Counted from the first letter of the stretch, positions 54,886-62,862 are shown. The stretch: DNA of 64,000 bases from JASLEW01 sp963732005 (GCA_963732005.1 CAVSXT010000003.1:310001-374000), one strand, 5' to 3'. Translations and numbers: made by a program. The notes: a model not told the origin generated them from the letters alone.

Positions 54886-55054
54886 AAGCTGACGCCCGCA
54901 CCGCGCGGGTCTTGCTGTCGGGCAGCTTCAGGGTGCCGGTTTCGAGATCGACATCCTGCCAGCGCAGGCCAAGGACCTCGTCGCGGTGCGCGCCGGTCAG
55001 CAGCAGGAGCCGGATTGCTAGAACGGTGGCGGGGTCCTCGGCGTGTTCCTGCTC
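54886..55054 (-). pseudogene. Remnant of a tyrosine recombinase (phage-type integrase)
   Basis: One open stretch encodes EQEHAEDPATVLAIRLLLLT, then GAHRDEVLGLRWQDVDLETG, then TLKLPDSKTRAVRA. This is the first half of the catalytic domain of XerD/phage integrases, where the consensus is TGxRxxEhxxLxW. The catalytic Arg of that motif is replaced by His (GAHRDE). Sequence upstream shifts frame and the second half of the domain with the HxxR and Tyr motifs is absent. It marks a former integrated element. Confidence 0.7.
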
Positions 55055-55145
55055 GGCGGCCGGTGCTCAAGCGGGGCAGCTCAAGGTGCCGCCGCGCGCT
55101 CGCGGGCAGCACCCGGCGGCGGATGCGAGTCAGCGGCTCAGTGAA

Positions 55146-55496
55146 TCAGAGGGGCAGGCAGTTGCACTTCGTGGTATGGGTGGCGGAGCAGGTGCCCTGG
55201 GGAATGCAGCGCCCCGCGGCGCAACCGCCCAGCTCGGGACTGCCGGCACACGTGCCGCTGCACGGGCCGCAGGTCCCGCCCAGCTCGGTGGACAGCGACA
55301 GCATCGGCAGCAGCGACGCATCCGAGCAAGCGCCGGCCGCCGGCGACATCTGCGACATCGAAGCCGTGGGAGCCGCCGGTGTTAGCGACACCAGAACCGG
55401 AGCCGCCGTGGCGGCGGGAGCGTCAGCGGCGAAAGCGAAGGCGGGAACCAGCAGCGCGCCGACCAGCATCACCAGGATCGAAACCTTGACTTTCAT
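55146..55496 (-). CDS. Secreted 9-Cys small protein, copy A
   Basis: 116 residues. AAGGAGG lies 6 nt before the second of two adjacent ATGs, which is taken as start. A signal peptide (VKVSILVMLVGALLVPAFAF, cleavage near AFAADA) is followed by a Pro/Ala/Ser-rich mature region and a compact Cys-rich end: TCGPCSGTCAGSPELGGC ... CIPQGTC ... CNCLPL. Spacing of the last eight Cys (C-x2-C-x3-C-x8-C-x4-C-x5-C-x7-C-x-C) matches the protein at 60055. No known family is recognised. The role could be a disulphide-stabilised exported peptide or toxin; nothing in the context proves it. Confidence 0.75.
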   Translation of the reverse strand: MKVKVSILVMLVGALLVPAFAFAADAPAATAAPVLVSLTPAAPTASMSQMSPAAGACSDASLLPMLSLSTELGGTCGPCSGTCAGSPELGGCAAGRCIPQGTCSATHTTKCNCLPL

Positions 55497-55896
55497 CATT
55501 CACCTCCTTGGTAAGCATCTACAACTATCTGTGCGCGCTGCACCTGGCGCGGGGCACCCGCCGCCGCGCTGTCACCTGGCATCGTTTCGCCGCGGTGGAA
55601 CGCGGCGGCGGCGGCGCGGCGTCCTCGACGGCTGGCCGGCAGGGCGTAATCCGGGTCGCCCTGCCAGGGCTCCAGCGATTCGAGCCACCCATGGGTGAAG
55701 ACGGCCATGAACTCGTCGCCTTCCTCGCCCAGCTGCTACCCGACGGCGCCCAACCGACACAACTCCTCCGGCGTGACCGGAGCGAGCCCGCGCGCGGCGC
55801 GCGGCGGTGAGACCTTCCAGCGCCGTTTCTCGCGTCGAAGACAAGGAGAGCTTGCGGCACCGCCGGTGCGTGCCGACTTCGGCCGGGAGGGATCGA
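55497..55896. other. 400 bp without a supported gene
   Basis: Minus-strand frames carry protein-like pieces, for example APVTPEELCRLGAVG, interrupted by a TAG and continuing as QLGEEGDEFMAVFTHGWLES. They may be a decayed coding sequence, but no intact start, ribosome site or known domain is seen. Plus-strand GGGAGGG at the right edge belongs to the gene at 55897. Confidence 0.4.
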
Positions 55897-55992
55897 ATGC
55901 TCCGGAAGCTGATCTGGGCTGCCACGGCGGCCGCCGTCCTCTTGTCCGCGGAGGCCGCTCGGGCCGAGGAATCGAGTTGGGATTCGTTCGTG
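55897..55992 (+). pseudogene. 5' part of exported-protein gene interrupted by IS21
   Basis: ATG 55897 has GGGAGGG 5 nt upstream and encodes a signal peptide (LIWAATAAAVLLSAEAARA) and EESSWDSFV. It is cut after codon 32 by the insertion at 55993. Joining it to 58899 after removing one copy of the duplication TTCGTG restores a single frame of 264 residues (see 58893-59597). Confidence 0.85.
55987..55992 (+). repeat. Target site duplication, left copy
   Basis: TTCGTG directly precedes the left end of the IS21-family element and is repeated at 58893-58898. Confidence 0.85.
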
Positions 55993-56358
55993 TGCGGATT
56001 CCGACGAAGCCGGCCACCCATTCCGATCGAAGCCGGCCACCCTGTCGGAGCGTAGCGACGAGTGGGGCTCATGGTTGATCGAAGTGGCCGCCTTGGCCAC
56101 TGGTGGCGCCTGTGGAGTCTGTCATGTTTCTTCTTCCCTTCCTGGGGGTATGTGACCTCGTCGCCGCGGCTGTGCGTAGCTGTGGAAATCCCGGGGGTGG
56201 GTGAGTGGCGGGCAGGGATTTCCAACGGGTGTGGAAAGGTCCGGGGAGGCGGGTGGGTGGTGGCCCGGAGCTTTCCATACCCGGGCAGATTCCACAGCCG
56301 GGGTGGGGGGCTTGCAGGGTGGGGGGTAGGCGCCGGCGGCGCGCCGCGACCGGGACCT

Positions 56359-57114
56359 TCATGATGGGCTCTCCGCCGGCGGGACGAGCGCGTTGTGCTT
56401 GCGCCGCGACTCGCCTTTGAGCTTGAGCTGGTAGGCGTTGTGGACCAGCCGATCGAGCAGGGCGTCCGCCAGCGTGGCGTCGCCGATCGCGTCGTGCCAG
56501 GTGTCGACGGGGAGCTGGCTGGTCACCACCGTGGAGCGGCAGCCGTAGCGGTCTTCCATGATCTCCAGCAGGTCCCGGCGCTGAGCATCGCCCAGCGGAT
56601 GCATGCCCCAATCGTCGAGGACCAGCACCTCAATGCGAGCCAGGTTCACCAGCAGCTTCGAGTACCGTCCGTCCGCCTTGGCGGTGCCCAGCTCGGACAG
56701 CAGGCGCGGCACGCGGTGATACGCGGCGGTGAAGCCTTCACGACATGCTTTCTGCGCCAGCGCGCAGGCCAAGAAGCTCTTGCCGGCGCCGGTCGGTCCG
56801 GTGATCAGGACGTTGAGGCGTTGGGAGACCCACTGGCACGAGCACAGCGACAGGAAGAGCGACCGATCCAGTCCGCGGGGCATGCGCAGATCCACGTCCT
56901 CGACCGCGGCGGCCTGGCGCAATCTCGCCTTGGCGAGCCGGTCCTTCAGCCGGCGATTCTCGCGCTCCGTCATCTCGCGATCCACCAGCAGGCCCAGGCG
57001 CTCGGCGAAGCCGAGCTCATCGAGGCCGCTCATCTGCAGCTGCTCCTCGAGGCCTTTGAGCATGCCGGTCAGCCGCAGCGCTTGGAGCTTCTCCAGCGTC
57101 GGATGGGTCAGCAT
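56359..57114 (-). CDS. istB: IS21 helper ATPase IstB
   Basis: 251 residues, DnaC-like AAA+ protein. Walker A is GPTGAGKS (106-113), Walker B is VLVLDDWGM, the sensor motif is STVVTSQLPVD and the arginine-finger region is DALLDRLVHNAYQLKLKGES. IstB assembles on target DNA and activates IstA. The ATG overlaps the 3' end of istA by 7 bp, giving the coupled translation typical of IS21. The C-terminus is full length. Confidence 0.95.
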   Translation of the reverse strand: MLTHPTLEKLQALRLTGMLKGLEEQLQMSGLDELGFAERLGLLVDREMTERENRRLKDRLAKARLRQAAAVEDVDLRMPRGLDRSLFLSLCSCQWVSQRLNVLITGPTGAGKSFLACALAQKACREGFTAAYHRVPRLLSELGTAKADGRYSKLLVNLARIEVLVLDDWGMHPLGDAQRRDLLEIMEDRYGCRSTVVTSQLPVDTWHDAIGDATLADALLDRLVHNAYQLKLKGESRRKHNALVPPAESPS

Positions 57115-58670
57115 GGCTTGCCCTCCTCGCGGTAGTACGAGGCGCCGCGAAGATTCTCATGGGCGAGCGGCCGCGCCGCCAGCAGCTCGGTGTCCGGCTC
57201 CGGCTGACGATCCAGCCCCACCAGCAGGATCGAGCGCACGCTGCGGTACGAGGCGGCGCCGACCTGCAGGGCGCGCTGGCAGGCCGCATCGAGCCGCTCG
57301 CCGCCGTAGCGCTGACTCAGGCGCATGATCCCCAGGCACGAGCGGAAGCCCTGCTGCGGATGGACCCGCGTCGCCATCACCGTTGCGATGAGACCGGCCA
57401 CCGAAGGGCCGGCTTGCTGTGCCCAGCGCACCAGCCGCTCGGGCGTCCACTCCGCATACGCCCGATGGGCCTGCGGCATGTGCTCGTCCTGCGTCGTGTG
57501 CGCTCCGCGACGAAAGCTGCGCAGGTGGCTCGCCACGCGCTTGCTCTTCGCGAAGCACTCCACAGTCTTGGCGCTCACCCGGACGTCGAGCTGCTGGCTC
57601 ACCAGCTGGTAGGGCACGCTGTAGTAGTGGCCGTCGACCTCGACGTGGTAGTCGATGTGGACTCGCGCTTTCTTCCACTCCGCGTATGTGAAGCGCTCCT
57701 CGGGCAGCGGTCGCAGAGCCGGCCGCTCGAGACTCTCGAACAGCGACCGGCGCGAGCCTGGCAGCTTGCGGAAGGGCCGGTCGTTCAACGGGCCGAGAAG
57801 CTCCCGGATCGCCTGGTTGAGCTCGGCGAGCGAGAAAAACTGCCGATGCCGCAGCCGGGCCAGGATCCATCGCTGCACGAGCTGCACGCCCGACTCGACC
57901 TTGGCCTTGTCCCGGGGCTTGCGCACCCGCGCTGGCATCACCGCGACACCGTAGTGCACCGCCAGATCCTGGTAGGTCGGGTTGAGCTCCGGCTCGTAGC
58001 GACAGGCGCGAGTGACGCCGCTGCGAAGATTGTCCGGGATCACCAGCTCGGTGAGGCCGCCGCCGAATTCGAAGGCCCGTACGTGCGAGCCGATCCAGTC
58101 GGCAAGACCCTGGCTCCACGTCGCCTCCGCGAAGGTGTAGCTGCTCGCGCCCCACACCGCCACGAAGACCTGCGCCTCCCGCACTTCCCCGGTCCCAGCG
58201 TCCACCACCGGCACCGTCGCGCCGCAGTAGTCCACGAACAGCTTCTCGCCGGGCCGGTGCACCTGGCGCATGCACAGGTCCAGCTTCCCCCGCCAGGCCC
58301 CGTACAGCTCGCAGAAACGGCTGTACTGGTAACCGCCCGGCTGCCGCTCCCGGTACTCCTGCCAGACCAGGCTCAGCGTCACGTCCTTGAGCTTCAGCTC
58401 GTCATGCACCTGCACCCAGTCCACGGCCGGTCGCTCGCGCCGCGGCGGCCGCCACGCCGGCGGATAGAGCCGTCGCTCGAGCTCCTCGCCACTCCACCTC
58501 TCCCACCCCGCTTCCAGCACGCCAGCCCTCTGCGCTCGCTCCAGGTACTCCGCGACGCTCGCCCTCCCGACACCGCACACCCGACTGGCCTGCCGCTGGC
58601 TCAAACCGCACACCAGAAGCAGCCGCAACACCTCCTGAATTTTCCTCATGCTGAGTCTCCGTGCCGGCAT
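57108..58670 (-). CDS. istA: IS21 transposase IstA
   Basis: 520 residues. An N-terminal helix-turn-helix (MRKIQEVLRLLLVCGLSQRQ then GVGRASVAEYL) binds the terminal repeats. The DDE catalytic core has KLFVDYCGATVP (first Asp), ELVIPDNLRSGV (second Asp) and KAKVESGVQLVQ (Glu). The C-terminal part (HYYSVPYQLVSQQLDVRVSA) is the usual beta-barrel end. ATG 58670 follows AGGGAGGG very closely; ATG 58649 with GGAG 7 nt upstream is equally likely. Catalytic residues look intact, so the element may still be mobile. Confidence 0.95.
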   Translation of the reverse strand: MPARRLSMRKIQEVLRLLLVCGLSQRQASRVCGVGRASVAEYLERAQRAGVLEAGWERWSGEELERRLYPPAWRPPRRERPAVDWVQVHDELKLKDVTLSLVWQEYRERQPGGYQYSRFCELYGAWRGKLDLCMRQVHRPGEKLFVDYCGATVPVVDAGTGEVREAQVFVAVWGASSYTFAEATWSQGLADWIGSHVRAFEFGGGLTELVIPDNLRSGVTRACRYEPELNPTYQDLAVHYGVAVMPARVRKPRDKAKVESGVQLVQRWILARLRHRQFFSLAELNQAIRELLGPLNDRPFRKLPGSRRSLFESLERPALRPLPEERFTYAEWKKARVHIDYHVEVDGHYYSVPYQLVSQQLDVRVSAKTVECFAKSKRVASHLRSFRRGAHTTQDEHMPQAHRAYAEWTPERLVRWAQQAGPSVAGLIATVMATRVHPQQGFRSCLGIMRLSQRYGGERLDAACQRALQVGAASYRSVRSILLVGLDRQPEPDTELLAARPLAHENLRGASYYREEGKPC

Positions 58671-58892
58671 CTCCCTCCCTTCGTCGTGAAGGGCGAGGAT
58701 GCCACAGCGTCGGAGCCCAACTCGTCGCTCGTTCCGACCGGAAGGCGGCCACCCTTCCGATCGATGCCGGCCACCCTTCCGACGACCACCCACAAGTGGC
58801 CGCCTTCGCGTCGGAAAGGGTGGCCGCCTTCACCCCGGAACGGTGGCCGCCTTCACGTCGGAATCCCTGGCCGCCTTCATCCGGAATACGCA

Positions 58893-58898
58893 TTCGTG
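58893..58898 (+). repeat. Target site duplication, right copy
   Basis: TTCGTG directly follows the right end of the IS21-family element. Confidence 0.85.
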
Positions 58899-59597
58899 AA
58901 GGGTATTGGCAAGATCGTCTACTTCGCGGCCTTCCCCACCGCCACCTATCGGCGTGCGTGGATGGAACGGATACATCGCGGCGACAACGGGACGGAGGTC
59001 ATCTTCGTCGTCGACGGAATCAGCGCCTTCGACGATAGCGACCTGTGGACCGAGGCGATCGTTACCGTCAAGGACTTTCGCGTCGTCGATCTGCGGTTCG
59101 GAGACAGCAATGCCATCCTATCGGCGCCCGGCCAGACGATGAAGAACCTCGGCGTGGTCCTGAGCGACCTCAACAGGCAATACCAGGCGAGCCATCCCGC
59201 CCCTGCCGCGCCAACCCCCCCGCCGACTCCGACGCCTGCCCCTGTCCCGGCCCCTGTGGCGATCGACCCGCCCGCGCCCGCCCCGTCCGTCGTCCACATG
59301 ACCTGGGTGCTGTCGAACCAGTGCGCCTACAGCCCCGGCCTGAAGGCGCGTTTCTTCGATATCACCAGGAATTTTATCTGGCCGGTCGACCGGGAAAGGG
59401 TCTTCACTCTGGCGCCGCGCACCACCCAGGAGGTCACCATCGACACCTACAAGGGCGACAAGGTCTGCATCGGTGCCTCCTACCTCTACAGCGAGGACTC
59501 CTATTGGGGCGTCGGTCCGTCCAACAACCATGACTGTCCGAATTGCTGCGCCGTCGCGACCGGCGGCAGGGTCGATTGGCCGATCACCTGTAACTGA
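58893..59597 (+). pseudogene. 3' part of the IS21-interrupted exported-protein gene
   Basis: This is the same frame as the 5' part at 55897 once the insertion is removed. The body reads KGIGKIVYFAAFPTATYRRA, FVVDGISAFDDSDLWTEAIV, then a Pro-rich linker (about 35 residues of P/A/T) and a C-terminal domain with Cys: LSNQCAYSPGLKARFFDITR ... CIGASYLYSEDSYWGVG ... DCPNCCAVATGG. The intact protein would have a signal peptide, an N-terminal globular domain and a Cys-rich C-terminal domain, 264 residues. No family is recognised. Without a start codon of its own and with IS21 in between, it is probably not translated. Confidence 0.8.
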
Positions 59598-60054
59598 AAC
59601 TGGGTGCAGGCTCGGCGGGGCCTGCACCCGCCGGAAACGCGCGGCTCGCGGCCGGCGCTACTTGAACACGCCGGCGAAAGCGAGCAGCACGATCAGGACC
59701 AGGATCCCGAGGCAGATCCGGGCGGCGGTCATGAGGTGGGTGCGGCCCGCCGGGCGGCCGCCTTTGACCCTGATCCCGGACAGCACCACCTGATTGTAGG
59801 TCGTGAGTGGCAGAGCGCGTCGCCTGGCACCTGCGGGATGTGCTCGGCGGCACCAGCCTGACCGACGAGCTGATCGAGGAACGGCGTGCCGAGGGCCGCG
59901 AGGCGGACGCGGACGATCCCCGGGCTGGCGTTTGGGAGGGCTGATGGCGCACGCCCCCGTTCACTTGCCCCCCGAAGATCCGGACCGTTTCGCCAGCCCG
60001 GCTGCAGAGAAGCGGCGCCGCCGGGCTGGCGCAGCAGGAAGGGGTGAACGGTCG
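59598..60054. other. 457 bp with only small unsupported frames
   Basis: On the minus strand 59658-59732 encodes a 24-residue almost pure membrane helix (MTAARICLGILVLIVLLAFA then GVFK) without a ribosome site. On the plus strand 59807-59944 encodes 45 residues (VAERVAWHLRDVLGGTSLTD, then ELIEERRAEGREAD), amphipathic like the tail of a type II antitoxin, directly after an in-frame stop. Both look like relics. Confidence 0.45.
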
Positions 60055-60420
60055 TCAGGGCAGCGGACCGGACCAGCACTGGCACTGCCACGTCACGCCG
60101 TCAGAGCAGTTGTTGCCCAGGGGCGGTAGGCATTGCCCGGACCCACCGCCGAGCTTGGTGCACCCGGTGTGGAGGACCGCGCCCTGGCACGGGTTCTGGC
60201 TGCAGCTGCCGCAGGTGTCGAAGTTCGACAGGAGCTTCGCTGCCGGGACGACATTGGCCTTCGCCGGGGTGCTGAGGTTGGCGCCACAGTTGAGCGACGC
60301 GATGAATTCGGCTGGCGAGAGGACGGCCGCGCGGGCCTGTTCGGCCTGCAGTGCCGTGACGCCGGCGGTGGCCACGACCCACAGGATCCCCGCGACGAAC
60401 AGAGCGAATCTGGCCTTCAT
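60055..60420 (-). CDS. Secreted 9-Cys small protein, copy B
   Basis: 121 residues. AAAGGAG lies 7 nt before the ATG. A signal peptide (FALFVAGILWVVATAGVTAL) is followed by EQARAAVLSPAEFIASLNCG and a Cys-rich end: DTCGSCSQNPCQGAVLHTGC ... GQCLPPLGNNC ... QCQCWSGPLP. The eight C-terminal Cys have spacing C-x2-C-x4-C-x8-C-x9-C-x7-C-x7-C-x-C, the same order as copy A at 55146, and each protein has one further isolated Cys upstream, 9 in all. Both end in PL or PLP. The two are clearly related despite little identity outside Cys, Gly and Pro. No family is recognised. Confidence 0.78.
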   Translation of the reverse strand: MKARFALFVAGILWVVATAGVTALQAEQARAAVLSPAEFIASLNCGANLSTPAKANVVPAAKLLSNFDTCGSCSQNPCQGAVLHTGCTKLGGGSGQCLPPLGNNCSDGVTWQCQCWSGPLP

Positions 60421-60450
60421 TCCTCGGCTCCTTTCTTGAAAGTTTAGGCG

Positions 60451-60473
60451 ATTGGGTGTCAGTTGACACCAAT
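60451..60473. promoter_or_regulatory. Palindrome between the 9-Cys gene and the transposase
   Basis: ATTGG(G)TGTCA-GT-TGACACCAAT is a near-perfect inverted repeat 31 bp upstream of the 9-Cys gene start and 92 bp before the transposase. TTGACACC recurs at 60530 inside the transposase promoter. It may be an operator or the end of the IS1595-like element. Confidence 0.45.
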
Positions 60474-60529
60474 CAACGTGACGCCTCGATATACCTAGCC
60501 TGCCGCTTCTCTGCCTCTTAATGCCCCAC

Positions 60530-60558
60530 TTGACACCGTTCAAGAACGGACATAGACT
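60530..60558 (+). promoter_or_regulatory. Sigma70 promoter of the IS1595-like transposase
   Basis: TTGACA (60530-60535) and TAGACT (60553-60558) are 17 nt apart. The -10 ends only 6 nt before ATG 60565, so the transcript is probably leaderless. Confidence 0.6.
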
Positions 60559-60564
60559 CCTTCC

Positions 60565-61458
60565 ATGTTCACCCTCCGGCAGCTCCAAGACCGCTTCCAG
60601 ACCCAGGACGACTGCCTGGCCTACCTCGTCTCGATGCGCTGGCCCGATGGCGTCTACTGCCCCCGGTGCGGCACCGACGAGAAGGTCTACAAGCTGGCGA
60701 AACCCTTCAAGTGGCAGTGCAAGGCGTGCGCGAAGAACGGCTACAAGTTCTCCCCGCTGACCGGCACCGTCTTCGAGAACACCAAGTTCCCCCTGCGTGA
60801 TTGGTTCCAGGTGATCCTCATCATGTGCCAGGCCAAGAAGGGCATGAGCGCCTTGCAGATCCAGCGGCACATTGGCATGGGCCAGTACCGTACCGCCTGG
60901 TACATGTGCCATCGCATCCGCGCCGCGATGCAGGACCCTGCCTTCCAGCAGCTGACCGGCGTTGTGGAAGTGGACGAAACCTACGTCGGCGGGAAGGCCA
61001 AGAACCGCCACGGCGGCGGGATCGGCGGCGGCATGAAGAAGGGCCAGGGCGGGCGCGGCGCCGCCGGCAAGGTCGGCGTCATCGGCGCCATCTCCCGCAA
61101 GGGCAACGTGGTCTGCCAGGTGATCGAGGCGACCGACGCCAAGACGCTGGAAGGCTTCGTGGACAAGACGGTCGCGGATCGCGTCTCCCTGGTCGCGACC
61201 GACGAGCTTCCGACCTACAAGCGGATCGGCAGCAAGCGGCCCCATGACTTCGTGAACCACACGGCCGGCGAGTACGTCCGCGGCGAGGTCCATACCTGCA
61301 CCATCGACAGCTTCTGGTCGCTCATCAAGCGCGGCATCATGGGCAACTTCCATCACGTCTCGAAGCGGTATCTGCCGCTCTATCTCAACGAGTTCTCCTT
61401 CCGGCACAACAACCGCGAGAACGACGACATGTTCTCTACCGTCGTGGCGGGATCGTGA
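60565..61458 (+). CDS. IS1595-family (ISXO2-like) transposase
   Basis: 297 residues. N-terminal zinc ribbon with Cys32/35 (YCPRCG) and Cys52/55 (QCKAC), then GYKFSPLTGTVFENTKFPL. The ISXO2-type DDE core has VVEVDETYVGGKAKNR, VSLVATDELPTYKRIG and CTIDSFWSLIKRGIMGNFHH, ending in EFSFRHNNRENDDMF, the conserved IS1595 tail. Full length for the family. The terminal repeats could not be placed with confidence: the palindrome at 60451 is a candidate left end, and no matching right end was found before 61900. Confidence 0.92.
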   Translation: MFTLRQLQDRFQTQDDCLAYLVSMRWPDGVYCPRCGTDEKVYKLAKPFKWQCKACAKNGYKFSPLTGTVFENTKFPLRDWFQVILIMCQAKKGMSALQIQRHIGMGQYRTAWYMCHRIRAAMQDPAFQQLTGVVEVDETYVGGKAKNRHGGGIGGGMKKGQGGRGAAGKVGVIGAISRKGNVVCQVIEATDAKTLEGFVDKTVADRVSLVATDELPTYKRIGSKRPHDFVNHTAGEYVRGEVHTCTIDSFWSLIKRGIMGNFHHVSKRYLPLYLNEFSFRHNNRENDDMFSTVVAGS

Positions 61459-61637
61459 CAGGCTCCGGTGCCAAGAAACCGCCGGCCGCTCCTCGCAAGA
61501 GGAAGAAAAGAGCCGGCCCCGTGAGCCTGCACCCGCTGAGCTTCGATGACGCGATGCGAGCATTGCTAGCGGTCAAGCCGACCAAAGAGCCAAGGGAGCG
61601 AATTGATGATAGTAACGAGACGGAAGATAATTCTTGA
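61455..61637 (+). CDS. Small accessory ORF of the IS1595-like element
   Basis: 60 residues starting at a GTG that overlaps the transposase stop (GTGA). A basic head (KKPPAAPRKRKKRAG) is followed by HPLSFDDAMRALLAVKPTKE. A short protein with PLSFDDALRALLKVKP just after the transposase is a common companion of IS1595 elements; its function is unknown. Confidence 0.7.
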   Translation: MTGSGAKKPPAAPRKRKKRAGPVSLHPLSFDDAMRALLAVKPTKEPRERIDDSNETEDNS

Positions 61638-61802
61638 CCCGCATGATGAATCGCTCGTAGATGCCGCAGTCGCAGCTATGCGCGCAGCGGTTGATGGTGC
61701 CCATAGACCAGCAGCCGCAGCGAAACGACTCGCCGTTGTAGCTACAGGGTATCGCAATCGCGGCAGAAAGGCGGCAAGGCGCGCGCATCCGTTCATGGGG
61801 AG

Positions 61803-61836
61803 ATGCGCCGCAAGCGGCTTGCCGCTTGCGGCGCAT
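61803..61836. repeat. Perfect 15-bp stem hairpin
   Basis: ATGCGCCGCAAGCGG and CCGCTTGCGGCGCAT pair perfectly around the loop CTTG. No T-run follows on either strand. It ends in the ATG of the next gene, so it could occlude that start, or be a REP-like element left behind by transposition. Confidence 0.75.
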
Positions 61837-62848
61837 GACGCCGAACTCGATGAACGTGAGCCGGGCCTGGGTTATGCAGGTGCACTTCGATGGGTCTGCC
61901 AGAAGGCTAACAATTCCGGAAAGCGCAGCTGTGGTGGCTGCTAGACCTGTGAAGGCTGGATGGCGCATCGCCGCCGCCCTCATAGCCTGCTGCTTTGCCG
62001 GCGTGATCATGGCGCAGTCACAGCCACCAGCTCCAGCTCCACTTAAACCCGATCAGAAAGATCAACACAAGACTACTCCAAAAGAGAGCGAAGCTGAACC
62101 CAAGAACCAACCTACCGAGCCACAGTCTCCCGCGGTCGATCAGGGAAGCGCCGAGGCGACAGCCAAGAATCAGGACAAGGCCACTAGCGCACGTAAACCC
62201 GACGCGCAGTCCTATCGGTGGTCCGTCGCTGCCATCATCTTGAATCTCGTTTTCACCGGTGGGCTTGTCTGGCTCATGTTTTTGCAATGGCGCGCCATGC
62301 AGGAGCAGGCCAGGTATATGAAAGAAGGCTTGACGGAGACTCGCAAGGCTGCGGATGCCGCCGCCGCCGCTGCTGCCGCTGCTAACGTTAGCGCCGAAGC
62401 CGCCAAAGCTAGTGCTGAGGCTACCAAAGAGAGCATTGACCTTGCCTTTCGTGCGTATATTTTCTGCGAGCAGGTAGGGAACCCAATCGAGGTCGAAGGT
62501 GGCGACGCCAAGGTGGAGGTGATCGCAAGGAACTACGGTCAGGGTCCGGCCCGCGATGTCATGAGTACGGCCTATGCAGATGTCGTGAATGACCCCGCAG
62601 AGTTTATCTTTGATGAGACGCCAGTTGACGGCGACCGGGCCGGCCTTCTTGCGCCAAAGCAGAGATTTAGCTTCGAGATACTCATACCACAGGAACTGCG
62701 CCCGAAGCTCGGGCAGGACACTCAACTGGTCATTGGAGGCGTCATCAGCTATACGGATTTTTCCGGGAAACAACGTACGACGCATTGGTGTCAGCGGCGC
62801 GTCGCGGGTGGGTGGGAAGCGGTTCTTCGTCTCTACAAATATACCTGA
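61835..62848 (+). CDS. Coiled-coil membrane protein of unknown function
   Basis: 337 residues from ATG 61835; the start is uncertain because no ribosome site is seen and in-frame starts at 61850 and 61874 exist. It has a hydrophobic segment (WRIAAALIACCFAGVIMAQS), a Lys/Glu/Pro/Gln-rich spacer, one strong membrane helix (WSVAAIILNLVFTGGLVWLM), a coiled coil (ARYMKEGLTETRKAADAAAA and Ala/Ser/Glu repeats) and a beta-rich C-terminal domain (FRAYIFCEQVGNPIEVEGGD, NYGQGPARDVMSTAY). Proteins of this plan ('...LAFRAYI...') are common singletons on mobile DNA. Base composition is lower in GC than the ordered part of the window. Confidence 0.7.
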   Translation: MTPNSMNVSRAWVMQVHFDGSARRLTIPESAAVVAARPVKAGWRIAAALIACCFAGVIMAQSQPPAPAPLKPDQKDQHKTTPKESEAEPKNQPTEPQSPAVDQGSAEATAKNQDKATSARKPDAQSYRWSVAAIILNLVFTGGLVWLMFLQWRAMQEQARYMKEGLTETRKAADAAAAAAAAANVSAEAAKASAEATKESIDLAFRAYIFCEQVGNPIEVEGGDAKVEVIARNYGQGPARDVMSTAYADVVNDPAEFIFDETPVDGDRAGLLAPKQRFSFEILIPQELRPKLGQDTQLVIGGVISYTDFSGKQRTTHWCQRRVAGGWEAVLRLYKYT

Positions 62849-62862
62849 GAACCTACTGTCTG

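Larger units (their letters stand above)
55993..58892 (-). mobile_element. Complete IS21-family insertion sequence, 2,900 bp
   Basis: The ends are TGCGGATTCCG (left) and, read inwards from the right, TGCGTATTCCG; both begin with TG/CA, as IS21 elements do. Each end carries multiple transposase-binding repeats: two copies of ATTCCG(A)n-GAAGCCGGCCACCC at 55998-56042, and four or more of TTCCGnnGTGAAGGCGGCCACC (as inverse) at 58790-58892, with further copies in both orientations at 58728-58780. Flanks share the 6-bp duplication TTCGTG. It encodes istA and istB on the minus strand. Between the left end and istB (56110-56350) is a G-rich stretch with inverted repeats of CTGTGGAAAT type and a quadruplex-prone run at 56300-56326. 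Confidence 0.92.

Noticed and set aside
55497..55720. Small minus-strand protein MAVFTHGWLESLEPWQGDPD upstream of copy A of the 9-Cys gene
   Set aside because: No start signal and an in-frame TAG just upstream; kept only as a possible relic in the region note.
57159..58892. Long plus-strand frame leading into the gene at 58893
   Set aside because: The first part is antisense to istA and lies inside the IS21 element; only the part after the duplication TTCGTG is real coding sequence.
61905..61990. GGCTAACAATTC resembling the left end of an integron attC site
   Set aside because: No matching GTTRRRY end or palindromic arm follows within 140 bp, and there is no integrase of integron type.
61573..62010. 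Minus-strand frame with many Cys (CSYNGESFRCGCWSMG)
   Set aside because: No ribosome site or signal peptide, it overlaps the IS1595 accessory ORF and the coiled-coil gene, and its Cys spacing does not match the 9-Cys family.
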